Position numbers and translations under genes: made by a program. DNA of 64,000 bases, taken from the NCBI GenBank assembly GCA_945873105.1, contig CAMCBW010000022.1:25786-89785 (forward strand), read 5' to 3'. The notes beneath the pieces are model-generated. The model had not been told where the DNA came from and made no database searches. It was given only the letters and a program-made list of their open reading frames with translations. Within the stretch, counting starts at the first letter, position 1. Every line of letters begins with the position of its first letter. Positions 8,818 to 17,782 of this stretch are shown piece by piece. The stretch comes from Tangfeifania diversioriginum (GTDB lineage: Bacteria > Bacteroidota > Bacteroidia > Bacteroidales > Prolixibacteraceae).

Positions 8818-10710
8818 ATGAACCGTTTGCTTTTTATCCTCCTGCTTTCATTTGTTGCCGGTATCACCATCGCTCAGAAAAAGGTCGCTCCGGTCCCAGC
8901 CAAATCGGCCATCATTGATCTGCTGAGCAACTGTACTGTTAGTAGCATGGAAGGCCACATTGCCCACAAATGCGATCTGGCCTACGACCACCGTATCCTG
9001 GCACAGAACGTGGACAAACTGGTCTCCCCCTTCCGCAACCGTACGGAAACCTCCTGCTGGCAGTCCGAATTCTGGGGGAAATGGTTCACCTCAGCGGTTT
9101 TGGCCTATCGCTACCATCCAACCACGGAGCTGAAGCTCAAACTGGACAGTGCAGTTGCCGGTTTGATTGCCACCCAGACGCCGGATGGATACATCGGCAA
9201 CTATGCCGCCGACAAGCACCTGCAATCCTGGGATATCTGGGGGCGCAAATATTGCATGCTTGGACTCCTTGCCTGGTACGATGTCACAAAAGATAAGAAA
9301 TGCCTTCAAGCAACCCGCCTGGTAGCTGACCATCTGATCAAGGAGCTGACCGACAGAAAGGAGAAGATTGTCCTGCAAGGCAACCACAAAGGCATGGCTG
9401 CCTCCTCGGTATTGGAACCCATCTGCTTGCTTTACAACTATACCAATGAGCAGCGCTACCTGGATTTTGCGCTGGAGATCGTCCGACAATGGGAAACCCC
9501 GGAGGGTCCCCAACTAATTTCTAAGGCAAATGTCAATGTAGGGGAGCGCTTCCTGCCCAAACCATCCCCCCAGACCTGGTACAGCAAGAACCAGGGACAG
9601 AAAGCCTACGAGATGATGTCGTGCTACGAAGGTTTGCTTGAACTTTACCGGATTACCTGCAAAAAAGAGTACCTGGTAGCCGTGGAGACCACCTGGCAAA
9701 ATATCCTGGATACTGAAATCAACATCGTTGGTTCAGGGGCAAGTACCGAGACCTGGTTTGGAGGGAAGAAATTGCAGACAAGGCCCATCGCCCATTACCA
9801 GGAGACCTGTGTCACCGCCACCTGGATCAAACTTTCACACCAATTGTTCCGCTTGACAGGAGCCGTAAAATATGCGGATGCCATTGAGAACTCCTATTAC
9901 AATGCCTTGATTGGCTCGATGACCGCCGATGGCAGCGACTGGTCCAAATACACCCCCGTCAACGGGGAGCGCATGCATGGCAGCGAACAGTGCGGAATGG
10001 GCCTGAATTGCTGTACCGCCAGCGGACCGAGGGCACTCTTTCTACTTCCGAATACCATCGTGATGAGTGAACTTTCAGGGGTACGGGTGAATTATTTCAT
10101 ACCCGGAAATTATCTCCTGAACTCTCCCCGCAAACAATCCATGGAGGTATCGCAGTCGGGCGATTACCCCGTCTCCGGGAAAACAACCATCCGTTTGAAA
10201 ATCCAAAAACCGGAGCAGTTTGAGCTGAAGATCAGGATCCCCGAATGGAGCCTGAAAAATTCTGTGAAGGTGGATGGGCAAGAGGTGCCAAATGTTCAAA
10301 GAGGGGAATACCTGACCGTAAACAGGCTTTGGAAAGATTCGGACGAAGTGACGCTCGAGCTTGACATGCGGACCAGGATCCAAAAATTGGACGACTCCGG
10401 CGATTTTCTGGCCCTGGTGAGGGGACCGCTGGTGTTGGCAAGGGATGCCCGTCTGGGTGGATCCAGCGTAGATGAAAGTATCACTCCTATTGCCAACAAG
10501 GAGGGCTATCTCGATCTCCAGGTCGAACCCTCCCCGGGTGATTTCTGGGTCAAAGGCAGGGCCCGGTTCCAGCTGGAATCCTATACCGAGAAGGGGGCTG
10601 ATCCGGTGGAGCTGAATTTGTGCGACTATGCTTCCGCCGGGCTAACCTACACCCCTGAATCCAGGTTCAGGATATGGTTCCAGCAACGGTACGATCCAAG
10701 GAAGAATTAG
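8818..10710 (+). CDS. Secreted GH127-like beta-L-arabinofuranosidase
   Basis: A 630-residue protein with a signal peptide (about 1-19, ending TIAQ) and the DUF1680/GH127 fold: an alpha/alpha barrel to about 430, then beta-sandwich domains. The family's Zn-thiolate site is visible: Glu329 and Cys331 in ETCVTATW, and Cys398-Cys399 in NCCTASG. In characterised GH127 enzymes the first Cys of the pair is the nucleophile; Glu311 is a plausible acid/base by spacing. GH127 members release beta-L-arabinofuranose from plant glycans, but this broad family includes relatives with other specificities, so the substrate is tentative. It sits just after a PAS kinase and before a GH2 enzyme, suggesting a small glycan-degradation unit. 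Confidence 0.85.
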   Translation: MNRLLFILLLSFVAGITIAQKKVAPVPAKSAIIDLLSNCTVSSMEGHIAHKCDLAYDHRILAQNVDKLVSPFRNRTETSCWQSEFWGKWFTSAVLAYRYHPTTELKLKLDSAVAGLIATQTPDGYIGNYAADKHLQSWDIWGRKYCMLGLLAWYDVTKDKKCLQATRLVADHLIKELTDRKEKIVLQGNHKGMAASSVLEPICLLYNYTNEQRYLDFALEIVRQWETPEGPQLISKANVNVGERFLPKPSPQTWYSKNQGQKAYEMMSCYEGLLELYRITCKKEYLVAVETTWQNILDTEINIVGSGASTETWFGGKKLQTRPIAHYQETCVTATWIKLSHQLFRLTGAVKYADAIENSYYNALIGSMTADGSDWSKYTPVNGERMHGSEQCGMGLNCCTASGPRALFLLPNTIVMSELSGVRVNYFIPGNYLLNSPRKQSMEVSQSGDYPVSGKTTIRLKIQKPEQFELKIRIPEWSLKNSVKVDGQEVPNVQRGEYLTVNRLWKDSDEVTLELDMRTRIQKLDDSGDFLALVRGPLVLARDARLGGSSVDESITPIANKEGYLDLQVEPSPGDFWVKGRARFQLESYTEKGADPVELNLCDYASAGLTYTPESRFRIWFQQRYDPRKN

Positions 10711-10883
10711 CCGGATAGTTCATTTCGTCCTGTTCGGGACGAGACAATCACTATTTGTCGATTTTCTACCCACCTAAAATACCTGGAGGGATTAAAAAAA
10801 AATTAAATTTAAACAGTCTCTCAATCTATTAAAAGAATTTTTAATGGTTGAAACTGATTTCTAAGAAAGCAAATCATTGTTGT

Positions 10884-13800
10884 ATGCGAAAAAAGAACCT
10901 GTTATTCGGATTATCATTGGCTGGCTATTTGTGCTTCCAGGGAAGTACGTTTGTTATGGCCCAGCAATCCACCTTTTTGGACAATCCCTACAAATACCTG
11001 GAGGATGTCAGCATCTACGAACTGAACCAGCAGGAGGGTCACACCGTTTGCATCCCTGCCGCCACCACTGAGGAGGCCTTGAAATTCCAGCGGTTGAAAT
11101 CCGGCAATGCATTGGTACTAAATGGCCAGTGGAAATTCCATTTTGCCAACACCCCCGAAGGCACCCCCAAAGAGTTCTACAAAACCAATTTCGACGACAA
11201 GGGATGGTCCGACATCAAAGTCCCCTCCAACTGGGAAATGCAGGGCTTTGGCGATCCGATGTTCCGGAATGTCTCCCAGCCATTTCGCGCCGATCCACCC
11301 TTCGTGCCCCGCGAATACAACCCAACCGGCTCCTACCGCAAGAGCTTTACCCTGCCGGCCGGTTGGAAAGGGAAACAGATCTTCCTGCGGATGGAGAAGA
11401 CAGCCTCTGCCTCGTTTGTCTGGATCAACGGGAAAGAGCTGGGATACAACGAAGGGGCCCAGGAGCCTGCGGAATACGATATTACCAAATTTGTAAAACC
11501 AGGCACAAATACGCTGGCGGTCAATGTCTACAAATTTTCGGATGGTGTATTCCTGGAGTGCCAGGACTACTGGCGACTGGCCGGAATCTTCGACGATGTC
11601 TGGCTCTATGCCACGCCCGAGGTGCATCTTTCAGACTGGTACGCGGTTACCGAGCTGGATGAAAAATATGTCGACGCCACACTAAAGTTGCAAACGACTG
11701 TGAGCAATTTTGCCAAAGTGCTCAAAACTGGGTACAAAGTTCGCGCCTCCCTGTTGGATGCCGGGAACAACCTGGTTACAAGCTTCTCGTCGGATGCTTT
11801 TCAGGTGGGAAAGGAGAACAAACAGGTGATGAATCTCTCTGCTCCGGTCAAGGATCCGAAAAAGTGGACAGCCGAAACACCCAACCTCTATCATCTCACC
11901 TTGGAACTGGTCAACGGAGAGGGCAAAACGGAAGAGGTGGTAGCCGGACGAATCGGCTTCAAGGAGACAGAGATCCGCCACCAGGTCTTCTACCTCAACG
12001 GGAAGGCCATCAAACTGAATGCCATTAACAGCCACATGCAGCATCCTGACCTGGGACACGCCATGGACGAAGCTACCATCCGAAAGGATTTTGAGATCCT
12101 GAAACATTTCGGCATCAATTGTGTGCGTACCTCCCACTACCCGCCTGTGGCAAGATACCTCGAACTGGCCGATGAATACGGGCTCTACATCATCGATGAA
12201 ACCGGGGATGAATCGCATGCCACCGAATATGTCTCGGCCAATGTTGCCTGGGAAGCCATGTACCGCGAACGGGTGCGGAAAATGGTACTGCGCGACAGGA
12301 ACCACCCATCGATACTATTCTGGAGTGCCGGGAACGAAAGTGGGGAAGGGGCCAACATCTGTGCGGTCATCGACGAAGGAAGAAAACTGGATCCTTCCAG
12401 ATCCTGGATGTATGGCGGTAACGCCTTTGCCCACCGTTGCGAGGAGATTATCGGGCCACGCTATCCAACTCCCTTTGAGCTTAAAACAGAGGTGGGGATG
12501 GTACCCGAAAATGTTGATCCGCGACCCTCCTTCATGGACGAATACCTCTCGGTTGCCGGGAATGGCGGCGGAGCATTGGATGATTACTGGGAGGTGATCT
12601 ACAACTACCCCCGGATCATGGGCGGAGCCATCTGGGATTTTGTCAGTCCGGGACTGCGCGAACCCATCCGCCAACTTACGGATGATTCTGGTAATAAGGT
12701 TCCGGCACACCTGATGGGACGGGCCAAAATCGTGGAGGGGCACCAGGGCAAAGGGCTCGACCTGAACGGCCACGACCAGTGGGTCGAAGTCTACCAGGAT
12801 AAAAAACTGGAGCTCGCAGGTGATGAATTGACCCTTTCGATGTGGGTATTTCCCCGCTCCCTGATGGGCAAGGGTGGCACCCTGCTGACCAAGGGGAATT
12901 ACCAGTTTGGCGTGAAGCAAATCGGGACGGATTCGCTGGAGTTTTACCTCTATACTTCTAAGAAGGAGCAATTGCGTGCGGCACTGCCCAAGGATTGGCT
13001 GCAAAAATGGCACCACCTGGCCGCTTTTTACAACGGAAAGAGCATGAGTTTGTTCCTCGACAAGGAAAAACTGGCCGAAAAGAAGGTAAATGGAAATTTA
13101 AAAAATTTCCCTTATCCGATGAATGTAGGCAGGAATGCTGAACTGGACGGTCAGGAGACCAAAAACTACCTCTGCGATGCGGTCATCGACCAGGTGGGGG
13201 TATTTGCCAAATCCATGGAGGTGAACGACCTGTACAGCCCCAAAGAGGAGTTGAAGAGAGATGCAGCAATTTGGCTCGATTTTGAACAGGAACAAAAGGG
13301 CGGTGAATTCTTCAGTTACGGAATAGGCGCCCGCACCTATGGGAGCATCTGGCCCGACCGTATTGCCGAACCGGAGATGTGGCAGATGAAGCGTTCGGCC
13401 CGGCCGGTCGAGGTGAAATGGAGCAACACGGAAAAGCTGGAGGTTGCGGTGCTGAACCGCCATTTCTTCACCAGCCTGAAGGCCTACGACGCCAAATGGA
13501 ACCTGGAAGAGGATGGCCTCTCAATTGCCTCGGGTAAATTTCTGGTCCAGGCAGACCCGCAGTTGGTTGAAAAGTTGGTGCTTCCTATCGGGAAGCCGGT
13601 GTTGAAGGCCGGATCCACCTACCTGGTCACCCTCAGTTTCCATTTGAAAGAGGCAAAGAAATGGGCTCCCAAAGGTTTTGAGATTGCCTGGGATCAGCTC
13701 GAAATGCCCTGGAAGGTTCCTGTCGCTCCGGTACAGGCAGTGAATGAGGGGGCACCTTTGAAGGTGACGAAAGGTGAGGCGGATCTTACCGTTTCAGGTT

Positions 13801-14669
13801 CCAATTTTGCCTACACCTTCAGCCAAAAGGATGGAGGACTTCAATCCATGCAATACAAGGGGAAAGAGCTCGTTCAGCAAGGACCAAGACTGAATGTTTG
13901 GCGGGCGCCACTGGCCAACGAACAGGACGACTGGACCACCTATTCGGTGAATGTTATTCCAAAACCGGAAGGTTACGGGAATCAAATTTCTACCGCCTGG
14001 TATGCGCTGGGCTTGAACAAAATGAAGTATATTCTTGAAACTGTCGACCACCGGGAGGCTGATAGAAAGGTAGCTATTCACGTTCACGAGGTGGTACTTT
14101 TCGGCAATTCAGACAAAGCCGGGTTCGACAATGACATGGTTTATACCGTTTCGCAGGATGGAACCATTCAAATCGACCAGACCATCAACCCCAGCGGGAA
14201 GATGCCTGTCTGGCTGCCCCGCATCGGGACAGCATGGATCCTGAACAAGGAGCTACAGCAGGTAGAATGGCTGGGCCGCGGTCCGCAGGAGAACTACCCC
14301 GACCGCAAGACCGGTTATCGGGTTGGCCGCTACAAGTCGACAGTGGAAGAGATGTTTGTCCCCTACCTGTTGCCCGAAGATTGCGGATTGCGGACCGACA
14401 ACCATTGGGTGAGGCTACAAGACAGTGAGGGTAACGGATTGGAATTTTCTGCGCAGCAGCCTTTCAATTTCAATTGCTACAACTACACCACAGAGAACCT
14501 GTCCAAATCGAAGTACACCTATCAGCTCTCCAAATCGGAGGGTATCACCTTCAATTTCGATTACCAGACCACCGGTGTCGGTTGCACTGCCCGGTCAGTA
14601 TTCAACAAATACCAGACGATCCCACAGTTTGTTAAGTTTACCAGCTTTGTGAAGCCAATAAATAAATGA
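10884..14669 (+). CDS. GH2 beta-galactosidase-like enzyme with internal LamG domain
   Basis: A 1261-residue secreted enzyme starting at ATG 10884 (MRKKNLLFG, signal peptide ending near VMAQQ); an upstream in-frame TTG at 10848 would spoil the signal. LacZ-like order: sugar-binding jelly roll, immunoglobulin-like domain, catalytic barrel with acid/base Glu485 (SAGNES) and nucleophile Glu553 (FMDEYLS), then further beta domains and a C-terminal Bgal_small_N domain. Oddly, a concanavalin/LamG-like domain (about 620-800) interrupts the protein between the last barrel strand (GGAIWDFVSPGL) and the YGIGARTYGSIWPDR segment. Both catalytic acids are present, so it should be active. It probably removes terminal galactose or a related sugar from a complex glycan alongside the GH127; the exact substrate is unknown. 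Confidence 0.9.
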   Translation: MRKKNLLFGLSLAGYLCFQGSTFVMAQQSTFLDNPYKYLEDVSIYELNQQEGHTVCIPAATTEEALKFQRLKSGNALVLNGQWKFHFANTPEGTPKEFYKTNFDDKGWSDIKVPSNWEMQGFGDPMFRNVSQPFRADPPFVPREYNPTGSYRKSFTLPAGWKGKQIFLRMEKTASASFVWINGKELGYNEGAQEPAEYDITKFVKPGTNTLAVNVYKFSDGVFLECQDYWRLAGIFDDVWLYATPEVHLSDWYAVTELDEKYVDATLKLQTTVSNFAKVLKTGYKVRASLLDAGNNLVTSFSSDAFQVGKENKQVMNLSAPVKDPKKWTAETPNLYHLTLELVNGEGKTEEVVAGRIGFKETEIRHQVFYLNGKAIKLNAINSHMQHPDLGHAMDEATIRKDFEILKHFGINCVRTSHYPPVARYLELADEYGLYIIDETGDESHATEYVSANVAWEAMYRERVRKMVLRDRNHPSILFWSAGNESGEGANICAVIDEGRKLDPSRSWMYGGNAFAHRCEEIIGPRYPTPFELKTEVGMVPENVDPRPSFMDEYLSVAGNGGGALDDYWEVIYNYPRIMGGAIWDFVSPGLREPIRQLTDDSGNKVPAHLMGRAKIVEGHQGKGLDLNGHDQWVEVYQDKKLELAGDELTLSMWVFPRSLMGKGGTLLTKGNYQFGVKQIGTDSLEFYLYTSKKEQLRAALPKDWLQKWHHLAAFYNGKSMSLFLDKEKLAEKKVNGNLKNFPYPMNVGRNAELDGQETKNYLCDAVIDQVGVFAKSMEVNDLYSPKEELKRDAAIWLDFEQEQKGGEFFSYGIGARTYGSIWPDRIAEPEMWQMKRSARPVEVKWSNTEKLEVAVLNRHFFTSLKAYDAKWNLEEDGLSIASGKFLVQADPQLVEKLVLPIGKPVLKAGSTYLVTLSFHLKEAKKWAPKGFEIAWDQLEMPWKVPVAPVQAVNEGAPLKVTKGEADLTVSGSNFAYTFSQKDGGLQSMQYKGKELVQQGPRLNVWRAPLANEQDDWTTYSVNVIPKPEGYGNQISTAWYALGLNKMKYILETVDHREADRKVAIHVHEVVLFGNSDKAGFDNDMVYTVSQDGTIQIDQTINPSGKMPVWLPRIGTAWILNKELQQVEWLGRGPQENYPDRKTGYRVGRYKSTVEEMFVPYLLPEDCGLRTDNHWVRLQDSEGNGLEFSAQQPFNFNCYNYTTENLSKSKYTYQLSKSEGITFNFDYQTTGVGCTARSVFNKYQTIPQFVKFTSFVKPINK

Positions 14670-14751
14670 TATTAGACATTGTATGGTTTAAGAAATATTC
14701 TGTCCCTACGGGCAATGTCAATAAGTTAAGCATTTTTGAGTGTGAAATTTT

Positions 14752-14852
14752 TTCACGCAGAGAGCCGCAAAGAAGCCGCAAAGATCCGCAGAGATTGCCA
14801 TCTCAGGTTTCCTTTGCGGCTCTTTGCGTTTTCTTTGCGCCCTCTGCGTGAA
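14752..14852. repeat. Long inverted repeat between convergent genes
   Basis: An imperfect palindrome of about 101 bases. The outer arms TTCACGCAGAG (14752-) and CTCTGCGTGAA (-14852) are exact complements, and the inner arms continue with CGCAAAG-type motifs (GAGCCGCAAAG on the left, CTTTGCGGCTC on the right). It sits between the stops of the GH2 gene and the octaheme cytochrome gene, where it could fold into a large cruciform or transcript hairpin and act as a barrier in both directions. Similar CGCAGAG/GCAAAG palindromes occur as dispersed intergenic repeats in many bacteria (general recollection, not checked). Confidence 0.75.
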
Positions 14853-14894
14853 CCCTTCAAGCTTATAGCCAAACTCTAGAATAATTCAGTGTAT

Positions 14895-17204
14895 CTATCG
14901 CTGATTACTGAAATTCCTGTACATCTCCTGCACCTGCGGTTCATTGGGATACCATTTGACCAGCTGTTCAATATAGAGCCTGGCCTTATCCATGTTTTTC
15001 TGGTTGATGTGGAAGACAAACAGGGCATACAACAGATCAAAGTTGCCGGCATCCAGCTGTAGTCCCCTGACAAAAGTGGTTGAAGCCTTTTCGTTGCTGC
15101 CAACCATCTGGTAAAGCAACCCAAGGTTGTAAAAGAGCCTGGGATTATTTCCCGGTAGGGTTACCGCCTTTTCAAGCAGACCGATGGCTTCGGGGTATTT
15201 TTTCTGCTCGCTGTACAACAGGGCCAGGTAATAGTAGCCGTCGGTGGTTTCGGGATGTTTGGCCACGATATCCTTGTAAATGGCCGCCGCAAGATCTGTC
15301 TTTCCCTGTTGGTAATAGATCATCGCCAGGTTGGTCTTGGCTGGATAGAAGAGGTTGTCAATCTCCAGGGCCGATTTGTAGAACGCTTCCGCCTTGGGCA
15401 GGTTGTTCAGTTTGGCATAATAGTTCCCAAGGTTGTAACTCCCGGAAGGGAAATCAGCCATGTTCTCCTGCGCTTTTTTGGATTCGTCCAATGCTTTGAC
15501 AAATGCCTCGTATTGAATGGGGTTAAAAGCGCTCTTGCGGTAGGTAGAAAGCCGGTTTCCTGCCTCCATCCTTACCAGTTTGACCGGATCGTTGACCAAT
15601 GGAACCAAGGTATTGAACAATCCTGCTGAATCGGAAGCCATGTAATTCTGCACGGCAGCATAGCGTAGCAACGGATCCGGGTCATTCAGCGCCCTTTTGA
15701 CTGCCTCGGTGGCCTTCGGACTGCGGTAGGCCGACAGGTAACCGATCGCGGTAGCCCGGATGATTTCGGGATAGAGGTTGCTGTTGATCATCTTCAGCAA
15801 TCCTAAATCTGCACCTGCTTTTCCGTTCAGGGCATCGTAAAGTACCGTGCCGTAATGGGGTTTTCTCCGCTCTCCATACCATTTGTTGACCCACTGGAGC
15901 GCCCATTCATCGGTTTTGTCGTCGTGGCAATTGGTACAGGCATTGGGTGTTCCCAGTTTCACCGACAGGTCGGGACGCGGAATGCGCATGCTGTGGTCGT
16001 AACGCTTGTCGACCCCCATGTAATATTTGTGCGGCATGTGGCAATCGCGGCAGAGGGCGCCATCACCCGGACCGAGCCGCTCTCCGCGCTTGTTGACGAA
16101 GGAGGTACCTGATTCACCCTTTAATTTGTGCATGTGGTGAATGGGGGTGTCGTATTCCGTGTCGCGGTGGCATTGGTTACAGAGGGCATTCCCTTCAAAT
16201 TTCCGCTTCAGGCTGTGGGGATCGTGGCAATCGCCACAACGTACCTCTTTCATGTACATCTTGCTCTGGGTGAAGGAGCCATATTCGTAATCTTCGTCCA
16301 GGAACTGTCCGTCGACATGGTAGATCGGGGTGGTGGGCAACTGGGGGTTGGAATTGTCAAGGAATCCACTGTTGTGGTAATCAAAGTCTCCCAGCGAACC
16401 CCTGCGGGCATGGCAACGGGCACAATCCTCCACGTATTTCCGGGAGGTGATCTTGCTGGTTTGAATGGTGAGTCCGGCATTGACATCCTGTGGCCTGCCC
16501 ATTTCGGGCAATTTGGCCCAGTCGTTGTGCAGGGAGCCTGGCCCGTGGCAGGCTTCGCAATTGACGTTGATGTCGCTCCAGGTGGTGTTGTAGGTTTTTT
16601 TCTCCAGGTCGTAATTCTTCTGAAGGTTGGTCGAATGGCACTCGGCGCACATGCTGTTCCAGTTTTGGGCCTGGTTGGTCCAGTAGAGCCAGTTGTCGGG
16701 CTGCAGATCCTCGGGTTTGTAGACCATGCCTGCCATGTGGAACCATTTTTTTTCGACGGTGTTCCAGGCAATGGGCAGGCACTGGTATTTGCCATTTTCA
16801 AATGGGATCAGGTATTGCTGCAATGGCCGGATGCCGAAGGTATGGGTCACCTGAAGCTCCTGTTGGACACCCCCAACACCTTCCGTAAAGACAAAAAACT
16901 TACCATCCCGCTTGTAAAATTTGGAAGTTTTACCGTTAACCGTGAAAGTCGCGTTGTTGAAGTTTCCCACTACCGACGAATCGGAGGCGATGGCCATGGC
17001 CCGGTCGTGGTCGGATCCTTTCCAGAGTCGGTACTCTTTCTGGTGGCATTCGATGCAAGTCGTTCCGCCTGCAAAAGTGGCTACACTCCTTGGTACCGGT
17101 CCGTTGGTGCGGTTGAGCAGCAGGGAGAGTGGCAGCGAAAGTACAATCACCACGGTGGCAACCAGTCCGGTATTTTTCCAGGTTTGATGGTTCATGGGAT
17201 TCAT
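14895..17204 (-). CDS. Octaheme cytochrome c with HEAT-like and TPR repeats
   Basis: A 769-residue exported protein with an N-terminal membrane anchor or signal (about 12-31) and eight CXXCH haem-binding motifs at 50-54, 186-190, 216-220, 261-265, 323-327, 342-346, 385-389 and 423-427. Residues about 460-590 look like HEAT-type helical repeats (DPDPLLRYAAV), and about 600-769 hold several TPRs (YNLGNYYAKLNN, YYLALLYSEQKK, YNLGLLYQMVG). It belongs to the multihaem/TPR proteins related to nitrite-reductase-like cytochromes, but a catalytic haem site is not evident. It is the last gene of the unit with cytochrome b and Rieske and overlaps the Rieske gene by 4 bases, so it probably receives electrons from that complex in the periplasm (inference). 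Its final acceptor is unknown. Confidence 0.93.
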   Translation of the reverse strand: MNPMNHQTWKNTGLVATVVIVLSLPLSLLLNRTNGPVPRSVATFAGGTTCIECHQKEYRLWKGSDHDRAMAIASDSSVVGNFNNATFTVNGKTSKFYKRDGKFFVFTEGVGGVQQELQVTHTFGIRPLQQYLIPFENGKYQCLPIAWNTVEKKWFHMAGMVYKPEDLQPDNWLYWTNQAQNWNSMCAECHSTNLQKNYDLEKKTYNTTWSDINVNCEACHGPGSLHNDWAKLPEMGRPQDVNAGLTIQTSKITSRKYVEDCARCHARRGSLGDFDYHNSGFLDNSNPQLPTTPIYHVDGQFLDEDYEYGSFTQSKMYMKEVRCGDCHDPHSLKRKFEGNALCNQCHRDTEYDTPIHHMHKLKGESGTSFVNKRGERLGPGDGALCRDCHMPHKYYMGVDKRYDHSMRIPRPDLSVKLGTPNACTNCHDDKTDEWALQWVNKWYGERRKPHYGTVLYDALNGKAGADLGLLKMINSNLYPEIIRATAIGYLSAYRSPKATEAVKRALNDPDPLLRYAAVQNYMASDSAGLFNTLVPLVNDPVKLVRMEAGNRLSTYRKSAFNPIQYEAFVKALDESKKAQENMADFPSGSYNLGNYYAKLNNLPKAEAFYKSALEIDNLFYPAKTNLAMIYYQQGKTDLAAAIYKDIVAKHPETTDGYYYLALLYSEQKKYPEAIGLLEKAVTLPGNNPRLFYNLGLLYQMVGSNEKASTTFVRGLQLDAGNFDLLYALFVFHINQKNMDKARLYIEQLVKWYPNEPQVQEMYRNFSNQR

Positions 17205-17731
17205 ACGTATTTAAGTTGGTCTTTCCGGAAGCTGTTCCGTTCCTTCAGGGTACCGATATCTACTTTGACAATGCCGTTTTCGATGAGCACCGGGTAATGG
17301 TCCAGTGCCCTGGAAGCGGGTGGATTCAATACCTCCCCGTTGATGGCAAAGGAGGAGGCATGGCAAGGACAGATAAAGCGCTTGTGTTGCTCTTCCCAGG
17401 CGATGGAGCAACCCAGGTGTGTACAGCGCAGTGACAATGCGATAAATCCTCCATCTTGCTGCCTGGCCAGGTAAAACCTGCCCCCCATGAAGCCAGTTAC
17501 GCTGCCGGGTGCAAAGGATTCTGCCGGACCTGCCTCAAGCAGCTGCTTGGGGACCTCCGCGTTCTTCTCTTTCCCCGAGAAGAGGTAAAGGGAGACCATG
17601 CCAGTCAATTCAACTCCGGCGAGCAGGCCCAAACCCTTCCAGGTTTTGTCGAGGAAGTCGCGGCGGTTGAGCGGGCCTTTTGGTTTTACCGCCTCTTTTA
17701 CCGGGTTTTTTTTGACGATTTTCTTACTCAT
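17201..17731 (-). CDS. Rieske [2Fe-2S] protein of a cytochrome bc-type complex
   Basis: A 176-residue protein. The N-terminus has a twin-arginine segment (NRRDFLDK) before a hydrophobic helix (about 32-51), as in Tat-exported, membrane-anchored Rieske subunits. The cluster-binding residues are complete: Cys103/His105 in CTHLGC and Cys121/His124 in CPCHASSF, with the disulfide cysteines Cys108 and Cys123. It should carry electrons from quinol oxidised at cytochrome b to a c-type cytochrome. The gene lies between cytochrome b (51 bases upstream) and the octaheme cytochrome (4-base overlap), so all are surely co-transcribed. Confidence 0.95.
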   Translation of the reverse strand: MSKKIVKKNPVKEAVKPKGPLNRRDFLDKTWKGLGLLAGVELTGMVSLYLFSGKEKNAEVPKQLLEAGPAESFAPGSVTGFMGGRFYLARQQDGGFIALSLRCTHLGCSIAWEEQHKRFICPCHASSFAINGEVLNPPASRALDHYPVLIENGIVKVDIGTLKERNSFRKDQLKYV

Positions 17732-17782
17732 GCTACTAGCGAAGATATTTTTTTTCCTGCCTTCGCAGGATTGTTATTCCAT

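Noticed and set aside
10725..10742. Hairpin TCGTCC-TGTTCG-GGACGA after the GH127 gene as a terminator
   Set aside because: A six-base stem without a following T-run is too weak to call.
16128..17297. A 389-codon open frame on the plus strand, antisense to the octaheme cytochrome
   Set aside because: It has no domain, no signal and an odd valine/glycine-rich composition that mirrors the codons of the real minus-strand gene with its eight CXXCH motifs.
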